A DNA stretch of 64,000 bases from Hippopus hippopus (Eukaryota > Mollusca > Bivalvia > Cardiida > Cardiidae), in contig OX328110.1 in assembly GCA_946811185.2 (NCBI GenBank), positions 18,592,456 to 18,656,455 of the forward strand. The letters are read 5' to 3'. Below are positions 17,272 to 29,200 of this stretch, piece by piece. The position numbers were made by a program, and so were the translations under genes. The first letter of the stretch is position 1. Each line of letters begins with the position of its first letter. The notes beneath the pieces were generated by a model, which worked only from the letters and a program-made list of their open reading frames with translations, had not been told where the DNA came from and searched no databases.

Positions 17272-19710
17272 ACAAGAGGGCCATTGGCTCTAAAGCTCTC
17301 ACCTGAGTAAAGTTATCTATGATTAATAAAGCTGTAGAGATCACATGCATATAAGAGACCTACTTTTTGACCAACTTGACCTACTTTTTGATTTGTCAAA
17401 GATATCCAGACAACATTCTGATGATGAGGATAAGTCCAAAAATGTTGCTCTTAGACTGCAAGCATTTTTTTTTTTTTTCACTTTTGGCCCAATGACCTTT
17501 ATGATCTGTTGTGACCAAATTTTAAACTAATCTGAGCTTTCAAAAAGACAACCTTTCTCGCCTAGTTCCATAAATATCAGGCTGAAAATGTGGTCTCTAC
17601 ACTGCACACAAGGTTTTCCTCAGATTTGGCCCAGTGACCTACTTTTTGACCCAATGTGACCAATTTTGAACTTAAGATATCATCAAGGCAAAGATTCTGA
17701 CCGAGTTTCATGAGAATCAGGCTGAACATGTGGCCTCTAGAGTGAAAGCATGGTTTTTCTCAGATGTGGCCCAGTGGCCTACTTTTTGACTGGACATGAT
17801 CCAATTTCAAACCTGTTTAGGCCATGATCAAGACAAATATTCTGACAAAGGTTCACGAGTATCAGGCTGAAAATGCTGTCTCTAGATAACACACAAGGTT
17901 TTTCTGAGATTTATCCCTATAAACTATTATTTGACACAGCGTGACCTCATTCAAACTTGTCCAAGATATCATCAAGACAAACATTCTGACTATGAATATC
18001 AGGCTGAAAATGTGGCCTCTAGAGTGCAAACAAGATTTTTCTGAGATTGTAAGACAAACATTCTGATCAAGTTTCAAGATAAATTGGTTGAAAGTGTGGC
18101 CTCAAGAGTGCACACAAGCTTTTTCTAATGTTTTGCCATGTAACCTACTTTTTGACCTGGCATGACCCTATTTCAAACTTGCCGGAGATTTCAAGACAAG
18201 TATTCTGACCAAGTTCAAAGAGTATCAGGCTGAAAATGTGGCCTCTTGAGTGCACAAAAGCTTTATCTGAGATTTAGCCCTGTGACCTACTATTTGACAT
18301 GGTATGACCTAATACAAACTTGTCCGAGATATCATCAAGACAAAGATTCTGACCAAGTTTCAAGACTATTGGGCTGAAAATGTGGCCTCTAGAGTTCACA
18401 CAAGCTTCTTCAAATATTTAGCCCCTTTACCTACCTTTCGACCCTGCTTGACCCAATTTTAAGCTTGTCTGAGATATAATCAAGACATTCTTTTCAAGTT
18501 TCAAGAGTATAAGGCTGAAAATGTGGCCTCTACAGTGCAAACAGGCTTTTTTCTTATATTTATTGATGTGACATACTTTTTGGCCGGGCATGGTCTTACG
18601 TCAGGCTTGTCAGAGATATCAAGACAAACATTCTGACCAAGTTTCAAGAGTAACAGGTTGAAATCGCGGCATCCAGAGTTCACACAAGATTTTTCTGAGA
18701 TTTAGCCCTGTGACCTACCTTTTGAACCTGCATGACCCAATTTCAAGCTTGTCCAAGATATAAGCAAGACAAACATTCTTTTCAAGTTTCAAGAGTAACA
18801 GGCTGAAAATGTGGCCTCTAGAGTTCACACAAGATTTTTTTGAGATACAGCCCTTTGACCTACTTTTTGACCCAGTGTGACCCAATTTCTAGCTTGTTTG
18901 AGATATCATCAAGCCAAACATTCTGACCAAGTTTCAAAATGCATGTTTAATGCAGGTTTGTAATTGACCTACTGTTTGACCATCTTGACCTACTCATGAA
19001 CTTGTCAAATATGTACATCAATACAAACATTCTGATAATGTTTGATGAGTATCCAACTGAAAATTTGGTCTCTAGGCTGCACGCAAGTTTTTTTTCTAAG
19101 ATTTGGCCCATTGACCTACTTTTTGATCTATTGTGACCCAATTTCAGACTAATCTGAGATTTCAAAAAGACAACCTTTCTGACCTAGTTTCATAAGTATC
19201 AGGTTGAAAATGTGGCCTATGGACTGTACTAAAGATTTTCCTTAGATTTGGCCCAGAGATCTACTTTTTAACCTGACATAACCCAATTTCAAACTTAATC
19301 AAGATATCTTCAAGACAAATATTCTAAGCAAGTTTCTTGAGTATCAGGCTGAACATTTGGCCTCTTGACTACACACAGAGTTTTTGTAAGATTTAGCCAA
19401 GTGACCTACTTTTTGACCCAACAAGACCCAAATTCAAAATTGTCTTAAGATATCAAGACAATTATTCTATGTTTAATGAATATCAGGTTGAAAATGTGGC
19501 CTCTAGAGTACAAGGAAGGTCTTTCTCAAGTCTGACTCTGAGAGCTACTTTTTAACTTGACATAACCCAATTTTAAAGTTGTCTGAGATATCATCTAGAC
19601 AAACATCGTAGTTTCAAGAGTATTGGGCTGAAAATCTGGCCTCTAGAGTACACAAAGTTTTTCTGAAATTTAGCACTGTGACCTACTTTTTGACCCAGTA
19701 TGACGCAATT
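17272..19710 (+). repeat. Array-type element E2: left end and first ~143-bp array
   Basis: ACAAGAGGGCCATTGGCTCT at 17272, then CTCTCACCTGAG, matches the left end of E1. About 17 diverged repeats follow, each with GACCTACTTTTTGACC, ATATCATCAAGACAAACATT, TTCTGACC and GGCTGAAAATGTGGCCTCTA. Around 18945-18990 a piece resembling an element left-end leader (AATGCATG...TGACC) is embedded. Minus-strand open frames of 60-80 codons here are periodic translations of the repeat (KLGQNVCLDDISD-like) and not genes. The array continues after the nested element at 20541, and the matching right end lies at about 56340-56450. Confidence 0.7.
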
Positions 19711-20540
19711 ATGTCTCCCCCCCGTCAGGGTCGGGAGACATTGTTTTTCCTTCTGCATCAGTCTGTCTGTCCATCTGTCTGTCTGTCTGTCTGTCTGTCC
19801 ATCACAAATCATGTCCGCTCTATAACTCAAAATTCAAACACCTTTTCAGATATTTTGATAAAACTTCACACATTTGTAAAGCGCCATGAGACAAAGTGTC
19901 ATGCACAAGAATCATAACCCTGGCTTGTATATTTTTTGAGTTTCCCTTTGATTATTTTCCTTTACAAATTTTGTCCGCTCTATTACTCGAAAACCTTTTA
20001 AGATATTTTGATAAAACTTCACACATTTGTAAAGCACCATGAAACAAAGTGTCAAGCACAAGAAGCATAACTCTGGCTATTATATTTTTCGAATTATTTC
20101 CCTTTGATTATTTTCCTTCACAAATCGTGTCTGCTCTATAACTGGAAAACCTTTTAAGATATTTTGATAAAACTTCACACATTTATAAAGGACCATCAGA
20201 CAAAGTGTCATGCACAAGAACCATAACTCTGACTTGTATATTTTTCGAGTTATTTCCCTTTGATTATTTTCCTTTGCAAATCGTGTCCGCTCTATAACTG
20301 GAAAACCTTTTAAGGTATTTTGATCAAACTTCACACATTTGTAAAGCACCATTAGACGAAGTGTCATGCAGAAGAACCATAACTCTGGCTTGTATATTTT
20401 TCGAGTCATTTCCCGTTGATTATTTTCTCGAAAACTGTTAGAGAAAAATGACCATTATTTCAGTTAGAAATTGCCTTGGTGACATATCAATCCTTCTGAC
20501 ACCACATGGGTGGGGAGACATCTGTTTTTTTTTTTTTTTT
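19711..20540. mobile_element. GGGAGACAT element, copy 1, inside the array
   Basis: It begins with a hairpin (ATGTCTCCC...GGGAGACAT), then a (CTGT)n microsatellite, then four tandem ~157-bp repeats with TCCGCTCTATAACT and AAACTTCACACATTTGTAAA. It ends GGGGAGACATCTG plus a 16-T run. It interrupts a ~143-bp repeat. Copies 2 (32779-33760) and 3 (39593-40576) have five internal repeats. It is non-coding; long minus-strand frames are periodic repeat translations. The family has no assigned transposase. Confidence 0.65.
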
Positions 20541-22240
20541 GTAGAAAAACAAGTTCTAGTTTTATACTTGTCTGAGATATCATCAAGAAAAAGATTCTGA
20601 CCAAGTTTCAAGACTACTTGGCTGAAAATGTGGCTTCTTAAGTGCACACAGGCTTTTTCTGAGAATAACCCCTGTGACCTACTTTTGGACCCTGCCTGAC
20701 CAAATTTTAAGCTTGTCCAAGATATCATCAAGACACATTCCGACAAAGTTTCAAGAGAATTGGGCTTTAAATGTGGCTTCAAGAGTGCACAGAAGCTTTT
20801 TCTGGGATATAGCCCTGTGACCTATTTTTTGATATGGCATGATCTAGTTCAAACTTGTCCGAGATATCATCAAGACAAATATTCTAAGCAAGTTTCATGA
20901 TATCAGGCTGAAAATGTGGCCTCTTGACTACACACCGGGTTTTTGTAAGATTTAGCCAAGTGACCTACCTTTTGACCAAACAAGACTCAATTGCAAAATT
21001 GTAATATATCATCAAGATAATCATTCTGACTATATTTAATGAATATCTGGCTGAAAATGTGGCCTGTAGAGTGCACACATGGTTTTTCTCAGATTTGACC
21101 CTGTGACCTACTTTTTGCCCTGACATAACCAAGTTTCATACTTGTCTAAGATATCATCAAGAAAAACATTTTGACAAAGTTTTAAGAGTATCTGGCTGAA
21201 AATATGGCCTCTAGACTACACACAAGGTTTTTGTATTTAGCTCAGTGACCTACTTTTTGACTCAACATGAACCAAATTCTAAATTGTCTTAGATATCATC
21301 AAGAAAAACATTCTGACTACATTTTATGAACATTAGGCTGAAAATGTGGTGTTTAGAGTGCAAACAAGGTTTTTCTCAGATTTGGCCAAGTGACTTAATT
21401 TTTTATCAGAAATGACCCAATCCGAAACCTGTACAGTACATCATCAAGACAAACATTCTGATAAAGGTTTCATAAGTATAAGGCTGAAAATGTGGCCTCT
21501 AGACTAAACGCAAGGTTTTTTGTTAGAATTAGCCCAGTGACCTACCTTTTGACCCAACAAGACCCAAATTCAAAATTGTCTAAGATATCAAGACAATTAT
21601 TCTACGTTTAATGAATATCAGGCTGAAAATGTGGCCTCTAGAGTGCAAGGAAGGTTTTCTCAAATTTGACCCTGAGAGCTACTTTTTGACTTGACATAAC
21701 CCAATTTTATAGTTCTCTGAGATACCATCAGGACAAAAATTCTTACTTTCAAGAGTATTGGGCTAAAAATCTGGCCTCTAGAGTGCACCCAAGGTTTTGC
21801 TGAAATTTAGCCCTGTGACCTACCTTTTGACCCAGAATGACACAATTTCATACTTGTCTGAGATATCATCAAGAAAAAGATTCTGACCAAGTTTCAAGAC
21901 TACTTGGCTGAAAATGTGCCTTCTGGAGTGCACACAGGCTTTTTCTGAGATTAAGCCCTGTGACCTACTTGGAGACCCTGTGTGATTAAATTTCAAGCTC
22001 GTCCAAGATATCGCCATAAAACGACATTCATTCATTCGTCCAAGATATCATCAAGACAAACACTCTGACAAAGTTTCAAGAGTATTGGGTTGAAAATGTT
22101 GCCTCTAAAGTGCACACAAAGTTTTTCAGAGATTAAGCCCTGTGACCTACTTTTTGACATGGCATGACCTGGTTCAAATTTGTCTGAGATATCATCCAGA
22201 CAAATATTCTGACCAAGTTTCAAGAGAATCAGGCTTAAAA
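20541..22240. repeat. ~143-bp repeat array, continuation
   Basis: About 12 further copies of the array unit, running up to the Gypsy-2 LTR. It contains the 25-bp tail-only insertion at 22012-22036. Confidence 0.7.
22012..22036 (+). mobile_element. 25-bp tail-only LINE insertion with 12-bp target duplication
   Basis: The insert runs from CGCCATAAAACGAC to CATTCATT and equals the last bases of the window's LINE family (CGCCATAAAACAACATTC). It is flanked by CGTCCAAGATAT at 22000-22011 and 22037-22048. The uninterrupted array unit reads through one copy of that 12-mer. This is an extreme 5' truncation. Inherited copies lie at 35381-35405, 42197-42221 and 46561-46585. Confidence 0.8.
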
Positions 22241-23592
22241 TGTCACAAGACGGCCGAGGGTTGGTTTGGACACTAACCTAAATGAATAAATCAAAGAGTC
22301 AGGATTTCCAATTTTTTTTAACATTTAATCATTCTAAATAGATACATAAAATATTTCACCTATCACAATAACACCAATGTCTATTTCCTTTTGTTTTGTA
22401 CTAAATATAGTTCCAAATAAATCAATTGACAACGTAACTTCTAAATACTGTACCAAAGGTATAGTTCTTTTTGTATAATAAATATAGATCCCAAAATAAT
22501 TCAGTTGTTATTCCCCGGTGGGGCTACTCATATCCATCTACCAGAGCAATCTACCAGAGCATATGGTCGCGCCGTTCACCTGTAGACCCAACCTCTCTCC
22601 CACAAGTGTACATCTATTCCGGCCTCTGCGAACCCCGATCTTTTGTTTTACTCCACCGTTACCAAACTCCCTCCACGTAGCATCCACACCACCAGCGAAA
22701 CAGAACCTTATCTCTGCCTTGTACGTATTTTCATCTACATCAAACACTCCAACCATGTGATAGCCAGGCTACAGTAACAATGTAGCAACCTGATAACAAT
22801 TAAGTCAAATTAAGTTCACAGTTCATTTTACATGGCTCCTTTTCCAATAATGTTCCATTAATACAATATAACAAACATACCAAGATCCTATCACAAAAGG
22901 AATACATCTGAATTAAATATATACACATAAAACAATCAAATGATAATAATTATAAATTCAATTTAACTTCCCTCACAATGTTTTCTGAAAACTGCTTATG
23001 GCAACATTATCTCTCAGTTCACTGTACGTATTTACCAATGATTCGAAATACCTTTTATCACAATGTTTCTACTTGTAAACTGCTAAATACTATACACTAA
23101 ACCATAGTACCAACACAATTATAATTCAGTACAACAACATTTACAAATACAATAAAACAAAGACTCACCCCAGAAAAATATCCTTCCCGCCCACACAATC
23201 AAACAATCAAACCAGCCAAGTCCGCACACCACCCTTCAAAAAAAAATGTCTGTCCAAAGAGGCTTGTTCTCCCTTCATTTTATACCCGAAAACCTAGCTT
23301 GATCCCACGATACACACAATCCACGTGCACCATGAGACAAGAATAATCCTTTTTGATTGGCCATACCAGTGAACACAATTCATAACAAGTACTAACCATG
23401 GTGACCATTTAACCCTTCACAAAAATAACACACACCCAATACCCTTCACGCTCATACAACATTTAAGCTTTTAAACCTAATGTAGTGTACCCAATCACTC
23501 TACCTAACCCTTCGCATACACACGCATAACCCTTTACTTTTAAACTCCATTTAAAACTTAAACTTTCTATGCTTCATAAACTCAATGTGACA
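22241..23592 (-). repeat. Gypsy-2 3' LTR, unit 1
   Basis: A ~1.35-kb sequence with perfect inverted ends (TGTCAC...GTGACA). On the minus strand it starts directly after a polypurine tract (GGATGAGGGGAGGCAA, 23593-23608). Near-identical copies lie at 35610-36973, 42426-43774 and 46790-54643 (the last split by LINE 2). A 13-bp ATCTACCAGAGCA repeat occurs twice here and three times in the other copies. No second LTR on the 5' side survives in the window. Confidence 0.8.
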
Positions 23593-24629
23593 TTGCCTCC
23601 CCTCATCCGAGAAGTACGCAGTACTTTGTTACTCACATTAAGTTGATGAAAAGTATTTACATAATTACAGTCTACTCAAATAGTCAGCTCCCACATTATC
23701 CCTTCCCTTAATTGCAATTACAGTGAACCTGTATGGCTGTAAACTCAGTGCCCATCTCAACAACCTGGAATTTGTTCCCTTTATGGAAGACAAATAAACC
23801 AAAGGTTGGTGATCAGTCTCCAACTCAAATGCTTTCCCATACAAGTATTTGCAAAACTTCTGTACAGCCCAAACAATGGCCAAGCATTCTTTCTCTATAG
23901 TTGAATAGTTCAACTCACCACCCTTTAGCTTTCTACTGGCGTATGCTACGGGCAATTTCACTTCCCCTTCTCTTTGTAATAAAATGGCACCAAGACCAAA
24001 CTCGGAGGCATCAGTCTGCAGGATAAAGCTTTCTGCACAATTGGGCAATTTTAAAATGGGTTCTTTTAGCAAAACTTGCTTGAGGGTACGAAATGCTTTC
24101 TCTTGTGCGTCTCCCCATTTAACATGATTATACCCCCAGCTGGGCGGGGGGATAGAAATAGCTCAGCTGTCGCACTACAGCAGGGGTAAGACCCCCCCAC
24201 TGTGCCTGCCTGTTTGCCGTGGGCTGCAACTCGTGTCGTTCGATGACGGGATCCTGGTGGTTGAGTGGATTCAGAGTATGGCCCTTTGATAGCTCTGTTT
24301 TTGCAACACACCACTTTGGCCTTGAACTGAACTAAACGAGGGGTCAGGAAGGCCCGTCCTGATCAATCGGCTGGTCATGCCGAGCCCTAGGGTGTTTCTC
24401 TGACTTTGTTTTCCTAAACACGTACATACACAAATACATAGTAAAAGTCATTTCTCTTCTCTATCATCAGTTGCAGTATGTCAAAACCCTAGAAGGCGGT
24501 GGCTCATGGGCTAATCGGGTGAAAGAATGGTGTTTGGTTGACACTTGTAAATGCCCAAAGACAGTCTATGCTTGGTGCGACATTCTGCGGGCCTACATTT
24601 GTCCAGTCTAGCCCTTTCACTTCGAGTAT

Positions 24630-24721
24630 ATCACCGATGTATCCTTGTCATGATCTGAGTTGGGTTTCCCCAGATCATGTCCCCTTGTTGGGCTCCGGGG
24701 CGGGTGGGGAACATCGGTGAT
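24630..24721 (+). promoter_or_regulatory. Nested RNA stem in the LINE 5' UTR before ORF1
   Basis: An outer 10-bp stem (ATCACCGATG with CATCGGTGAT) encloses an inner 9-bp stem (CATGATCTG with CAGATCATG). It ends 18 nt before the ORF1 ATG. All four LINE copies keep it, with changes that mostly preserve pairing (G-U pairs in LINE 3). It may be needed for translation start or RNA packaging; this is inference. Confidence 0.5.
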
Positions 24722-24739
24722 GAACCCTATTAAACAAAC

Positions 24740-26258
24740 ATGGCAACACAAAAGAAAGCCAAGCGTGTTCTTTCTGACTCTGATTCAGAGTCAGAAGTAT
24801 CATTCAACACAAACACAACATTTGCTCGTTTTATTGTAATAGAAGCAGTTGACCCATCAAAACCCATCTCAAAACTTTCTCCGTTTGTAATAGAGAAGAC
24901 AGTCTCTTCCATTTTGGGCACACCAAAATCTGTCAAAAAACTGAAAAATGACACTCTGCTTATTGAATGTCATTCTCAACAGCAGGCCAAAAATCTCCTG
25001 GGACATAAAAGATTTTACAATTTGGACGTAAAAGTGTACCCACATAAAACTCTTAACACCAGCAAAGGAGTCATCAGGTGTAAGGAGCTATCCTACTGTG
25101 ACTCGGTGGAAGAGATTAAAAGTAACCTCAAATCTCAGGCTGTGTCTGAGGTCAAACGGATCTCTGTTTTCAGAAATGGTATGCGTAGAGATACAAATAC
25201 CTATATCCTTACCTTTTGTACTCCGATTCTTCCTGCTTCTATCAAAATAGGATTTCAATCTGTGAAGGTCGATGTGTATGTGCCTAACCCTCTGCGCTGT
25301 TAAATGCCAGAGGTATGGCCATCACGAAAGTAATTGCAAAAGCACACCTGTGTGTCCAAAATGTGCTTTTGAGGGCTCTGATCATGACCCTAATACTTGC
25401 AATAACCCTGTGCTCTGTGTTAATTGCAAGTGCCATCATCCAGTCTTTTCTAAAGACTGTTCAGTCTGGAAGGATGAAAAAGAAATCCTATCTATCAAAT
25501 ATAAAGAAAATATTACTTTTGTGGAAGCACGGAAGATAGTTGAAAAGCGCAGAAATGACCAAACATTGTTGAATTGTTCAACATCCTATGCAAAAGTGTC
25601 ATCTGCAACATCTGGAAAGGAACATTGCTCTACTTGTGAACTCTTGGCAAAGAAACTTCTTGAAAAGTTTCCAGAAATGGCCAATGAGTTGAAGAGCTTG
25701 GTCCCTGACATTCAACCTTCCGAACCTCCAAAGCCTCCTAAACAGACACAACCTACATCCAAACCCACCACTCCATCCACTGCCTTAAAAACACCATCTA
25801 CCTCTTCTCAAAGTATTTCTTCAAAAACAACTTCAAAGCCATCTACCTCTTTGCAAAATATCTCCTCACAAAAAACTTCAAAGCCATCTCCCCCTTCACA
25901 ACAACCTCCAAAGAAACCCCAACCTCAACTTTCACAGTCTACGACTAAATCTAACGTCCCATCTAAAGATAACAAATCTAATCATGCACCCCGATCTCCT
26001 AAAAGGTCTTCTTCCAAATCTAGACCACAACCCAGAGATACCCAAGGATCTTGTGAAATCACTGTCAAAGTAAATGATCCTGTCCCTACCTCCAACAGAT
26101 TTTCGGAGCTAGAGGACATGGATGCAGATGCTGAAAATCTGGAAGGTGAGGCTTCAGATTCAGAAGCCTCTATTTGGTCCATTTCCAAAGATCCTTGGAA
26201 CAAGGATGCTGACACTTGGCACTCGTCCAAACCCGAGACAACTGTTATGAAATCTTAA
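24740..26258 (+). pseudogene. LINE 1 ORF1 (zinc-knuckle RNA-binding protein), frameshifted
   Basis: It starts MATQKKAKRVLSDSDSESE. Residues ~25-175 form a conserved N-terminal domain, probably RRM-like. A 2-bp deletion at about 25300-25302 turns the first knuckle cysteine codon into ...NPLRC-stop (stop at 25301-25303). The rest continues in another frame to 26258, with three Cys/His knuckles (including CQRYGHHESNC and CPKCAFEGSDH), then a Pro/Ser/Lys-rich low-complexity linker and an acidic tail. LINE 2 has the intact version. The protein normally binds the element RNA. Confidence 0.9.
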
Positions 26259-26273
26259 CCAACCTATTTTAAA

Positions 26274-29200
26274 ATGCATTGGTTTACGGCCTATTTTTGT
26301 ACTTTAGCTTTTATACTTTCCTCATGCACTATGGATACCATAATCCAGTGGAATTGTCGAGGTCTGAAGTCAAACTTTGACGAACTTTCCCTTTTAATCA
26401 ATGATCACAAACCAGTTGCTGTTTGTCTGCAAGAAACCTTCCTTAAACGGGAGGATGATATCACTATCAAATATCATTCCATTTACAATAAGATTTTTAC
26501 CGAAGGCGAAAAAGCCAGAGGTGGTGTTTCTATTATTGTTAACAACAACATTCCTCATAAAGTTATCTCTCTTAATACAAACTTGCAAGCTGTTGCCATC
26601 AGGTTATCTTTACACAGTGCTGTTACACTGTGTTCTTTATATCTCCCCCCGAGCACACCTATCAATGAGACCAATCTGAATGATCTCATTTCCCAATTGC
26701 CATCCCCCTATATTCTTGCTGGGGACTTTAATGGTCACAATGTTATGTGGGGTTGCGATGACACTAACCAGAGAGGTTTACAGTTGGAGAGCTTCATTTC
26801 AAACAACTCTTTGTCTTTCATGAATGATAACAAGTCCAAAACCTACTTGCATCCAGCAACTGGATCTTACTCTTCCATTGATTTAACCTTATGCAGCCCA
26901 GTCTTACTTCCCAATTTCACCTGGAAAGTGACTGAGGATTTGTGTGGAAGTGATCACTTCCCCATTATCTTTTCATCTACACAACCATCCAGCAGTGTAC
27001 GACCGCAGAAATGGAAGCTTTCCAAAGCCAATTGGAACAGATTTGAAACCCTCTGTGAACAGACCATTACACATGACAAATTTGGAGATTGCGATGATCC
27101 TGCAAAACTTTTTACTTCCCTATTAATTGATGCAGCTAAACAGTCCGTCCCTCAGACCTCGACAAATCCAAAACGTCCTGACAAGCCTTGGTACAATGAT
27201 GATTGTAAACAGGCTGTCAGAGACAGAAAACAAGCCCTTAGAAAGTTTAACCTCAGGCCTACCAAAGAAAATCATAACCTATTTCGTATTTCCAGGGCAA
27301 AGGCCCGTCGTACCATTAGAGAAAGTAAGCGCAAGGCTTGGAGACAATATGTCTCTAAATTAAACAGTAGAACTACTGCTAAAAAAACCTGGGACATGAT
27401 CAGAAAGATCAATGGCAAAGGCCAGCTCCCTCTTAGTCACCTTGAAGTTAACAATACTTCGTTGGAATTGCCCCTGGATATAGCTGATGCTCTTGCCGAC
27501 AACTTTTGCAAAAAGTCTTCCTCTGCAAACTATTCTGAAAAGTTTCAGAGGAATAAAGCCAGAGAAGAAAAGAAAAAACTTAATTTCAATTCTTCTAATT
27601 CAGAGCATTATAATAAACTCTTCACCTTTAAAGAATTAAAATCTGCTCTGAATAAAGCTCACGATTCTTCTCCTGGCCCAGATAAAGTTCATTACCAGTT
27701 TTTAAAACACTTACCTTTTACTTCTCTCTCAGTTTTACTTGATATTTTCAATGATATCTGGCAGTCAGGTGTTTTTCCTTCATCCTGGCGGGAAGCATTA
27801 GTCATTCCTATCCCAAAACCTGGCAAGGATACTAGTGACCCGGCTAACTATCGGCCAATAGCTCTTACTAGTTGTCTCTGCAAGACCTTAGAACGTATGG
27901 TCAACGACAGGCTTGTTTGGTTTTTAGAGAAAAACAACCTCATCGTTGATGTACAGAGTGGATTTCGACGCCAACGTGGCACCATAGATCATCTTGTCGG
28001 CTTTGAAACCTTTGTCAGAGAAGCCTTTATTAATAGACAGCATGTAGTATCTGTCTTTTTCGACCTTGAAAGTGCTTACGATACGACTTGGAAATACGGA
28101 ATTCTTAAAGACTTGCATGACTTTGGTCTTCGAGGCCGTCTTCCTCTTTTTATTTCAGCCTTCTTGGATGAACGTCTTTTCCGCGTCCGAGTTGGTAATA
28201 CTGTCTCGGGAGCCCGTGAACAGGAGATGGGTGTACCCCAAGGATGTATTCTCTCTGTTACACTTTTCAGTGTGAAAATAAACACTATAGTTAAAGCTAT
28301 CTGTCCTGGTGTAGACTGTTCCCTTTATGTTGATGACTTCGTTATATGCTTCAGATCTCGAAATATGAATATTATTGAGAGACAACTTCAACAGTGTCTC
28401 AACAAGCTCCAAACGTGGTCTGATGAAAATGGCTTCAAATTCTCAAAGTCCAAAACTAAGTGCATGCACCTCTGTAATCTACGAGGTGTTCATCCAGACC
28501 CTGAACTGTATTTGGACAAAACTAAAATTAAAGTCGTTTCTGAGTTTAAATTTCTTGGAGTCATCTTTGACAGAAAGCTTTCCTTCCTTCCTCACATCAC
28601 TGCACTTAAAAAGAAGTGCAAGAAGGCTCTTAATCTTCTTAAGGTTGTGGCCCATTCTGAATGGGGAGCAGACCGTAAAGTCCTCTTGCGGCTTTATCGG
28701 TCTTTAGTTCGCTCCAAATTAGACTATGGATCTATTGTATATGGATCTGCCCGTAAATCTTACCTGAAAATTCTCGATTCTATACACCACGAAGGTCTTC
28801 GTCTTGTACTTGGAGCTTTCAGAACTTCTCCCGTCAATAGTCTCTATGTTGAGGCTAATGAACCTTCTCTTTCTTACAGGAGGGAAAAACTCTCGCTTCA
28901 ATATCTTTTAAAGCTGAAGTCCAATCGTTTTAATCCAACTCATAACATTGTTTTTAAACCTCAATATAAACATCTTTTTGAAAGGAAACCAAATGATATT
29001 CCTCCATTTGGTATCCGCATGGAGCCCATTGTAGATAACCTTGGCATAGACACTGAGTCTATTGCCGACTATAAAATCTCTGAAATCCCTCCATGGACAC
29101 TAAATAGTGCAGAATTCAGATTTGACCTTGCATCTGACAAAAAGTCTGTCACGGATAGAACTGTGTTTCATGCTAGATACAACGAGATAAAGGAGCATTA

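Noticed and set aside
21820..22223. Minus-strand frames with KLGQNICLDDISD-like sequence in the ~143-bp arrays
   Set aside because: The same peptide recurs with the array period in all copies, with frequent stops; such frames are by-products of the repeat.
24066..24314. Minus-strand frame conserved in all LINE 5' UTRs (also 47946, 57245, 60081)
   Set aside because: Conservation follows from the DNA being the LINE 5' UTR; it is antisense to the element and its length varies among copies.
24538..24720. 60-codon plus-strand frame in the LINE 5' UTR as an extra ORF
   Set aside because: Present only in LINE 1 and 2, overlapping the conserved stem region, and not kept as a frame in LINE 3 and 4.
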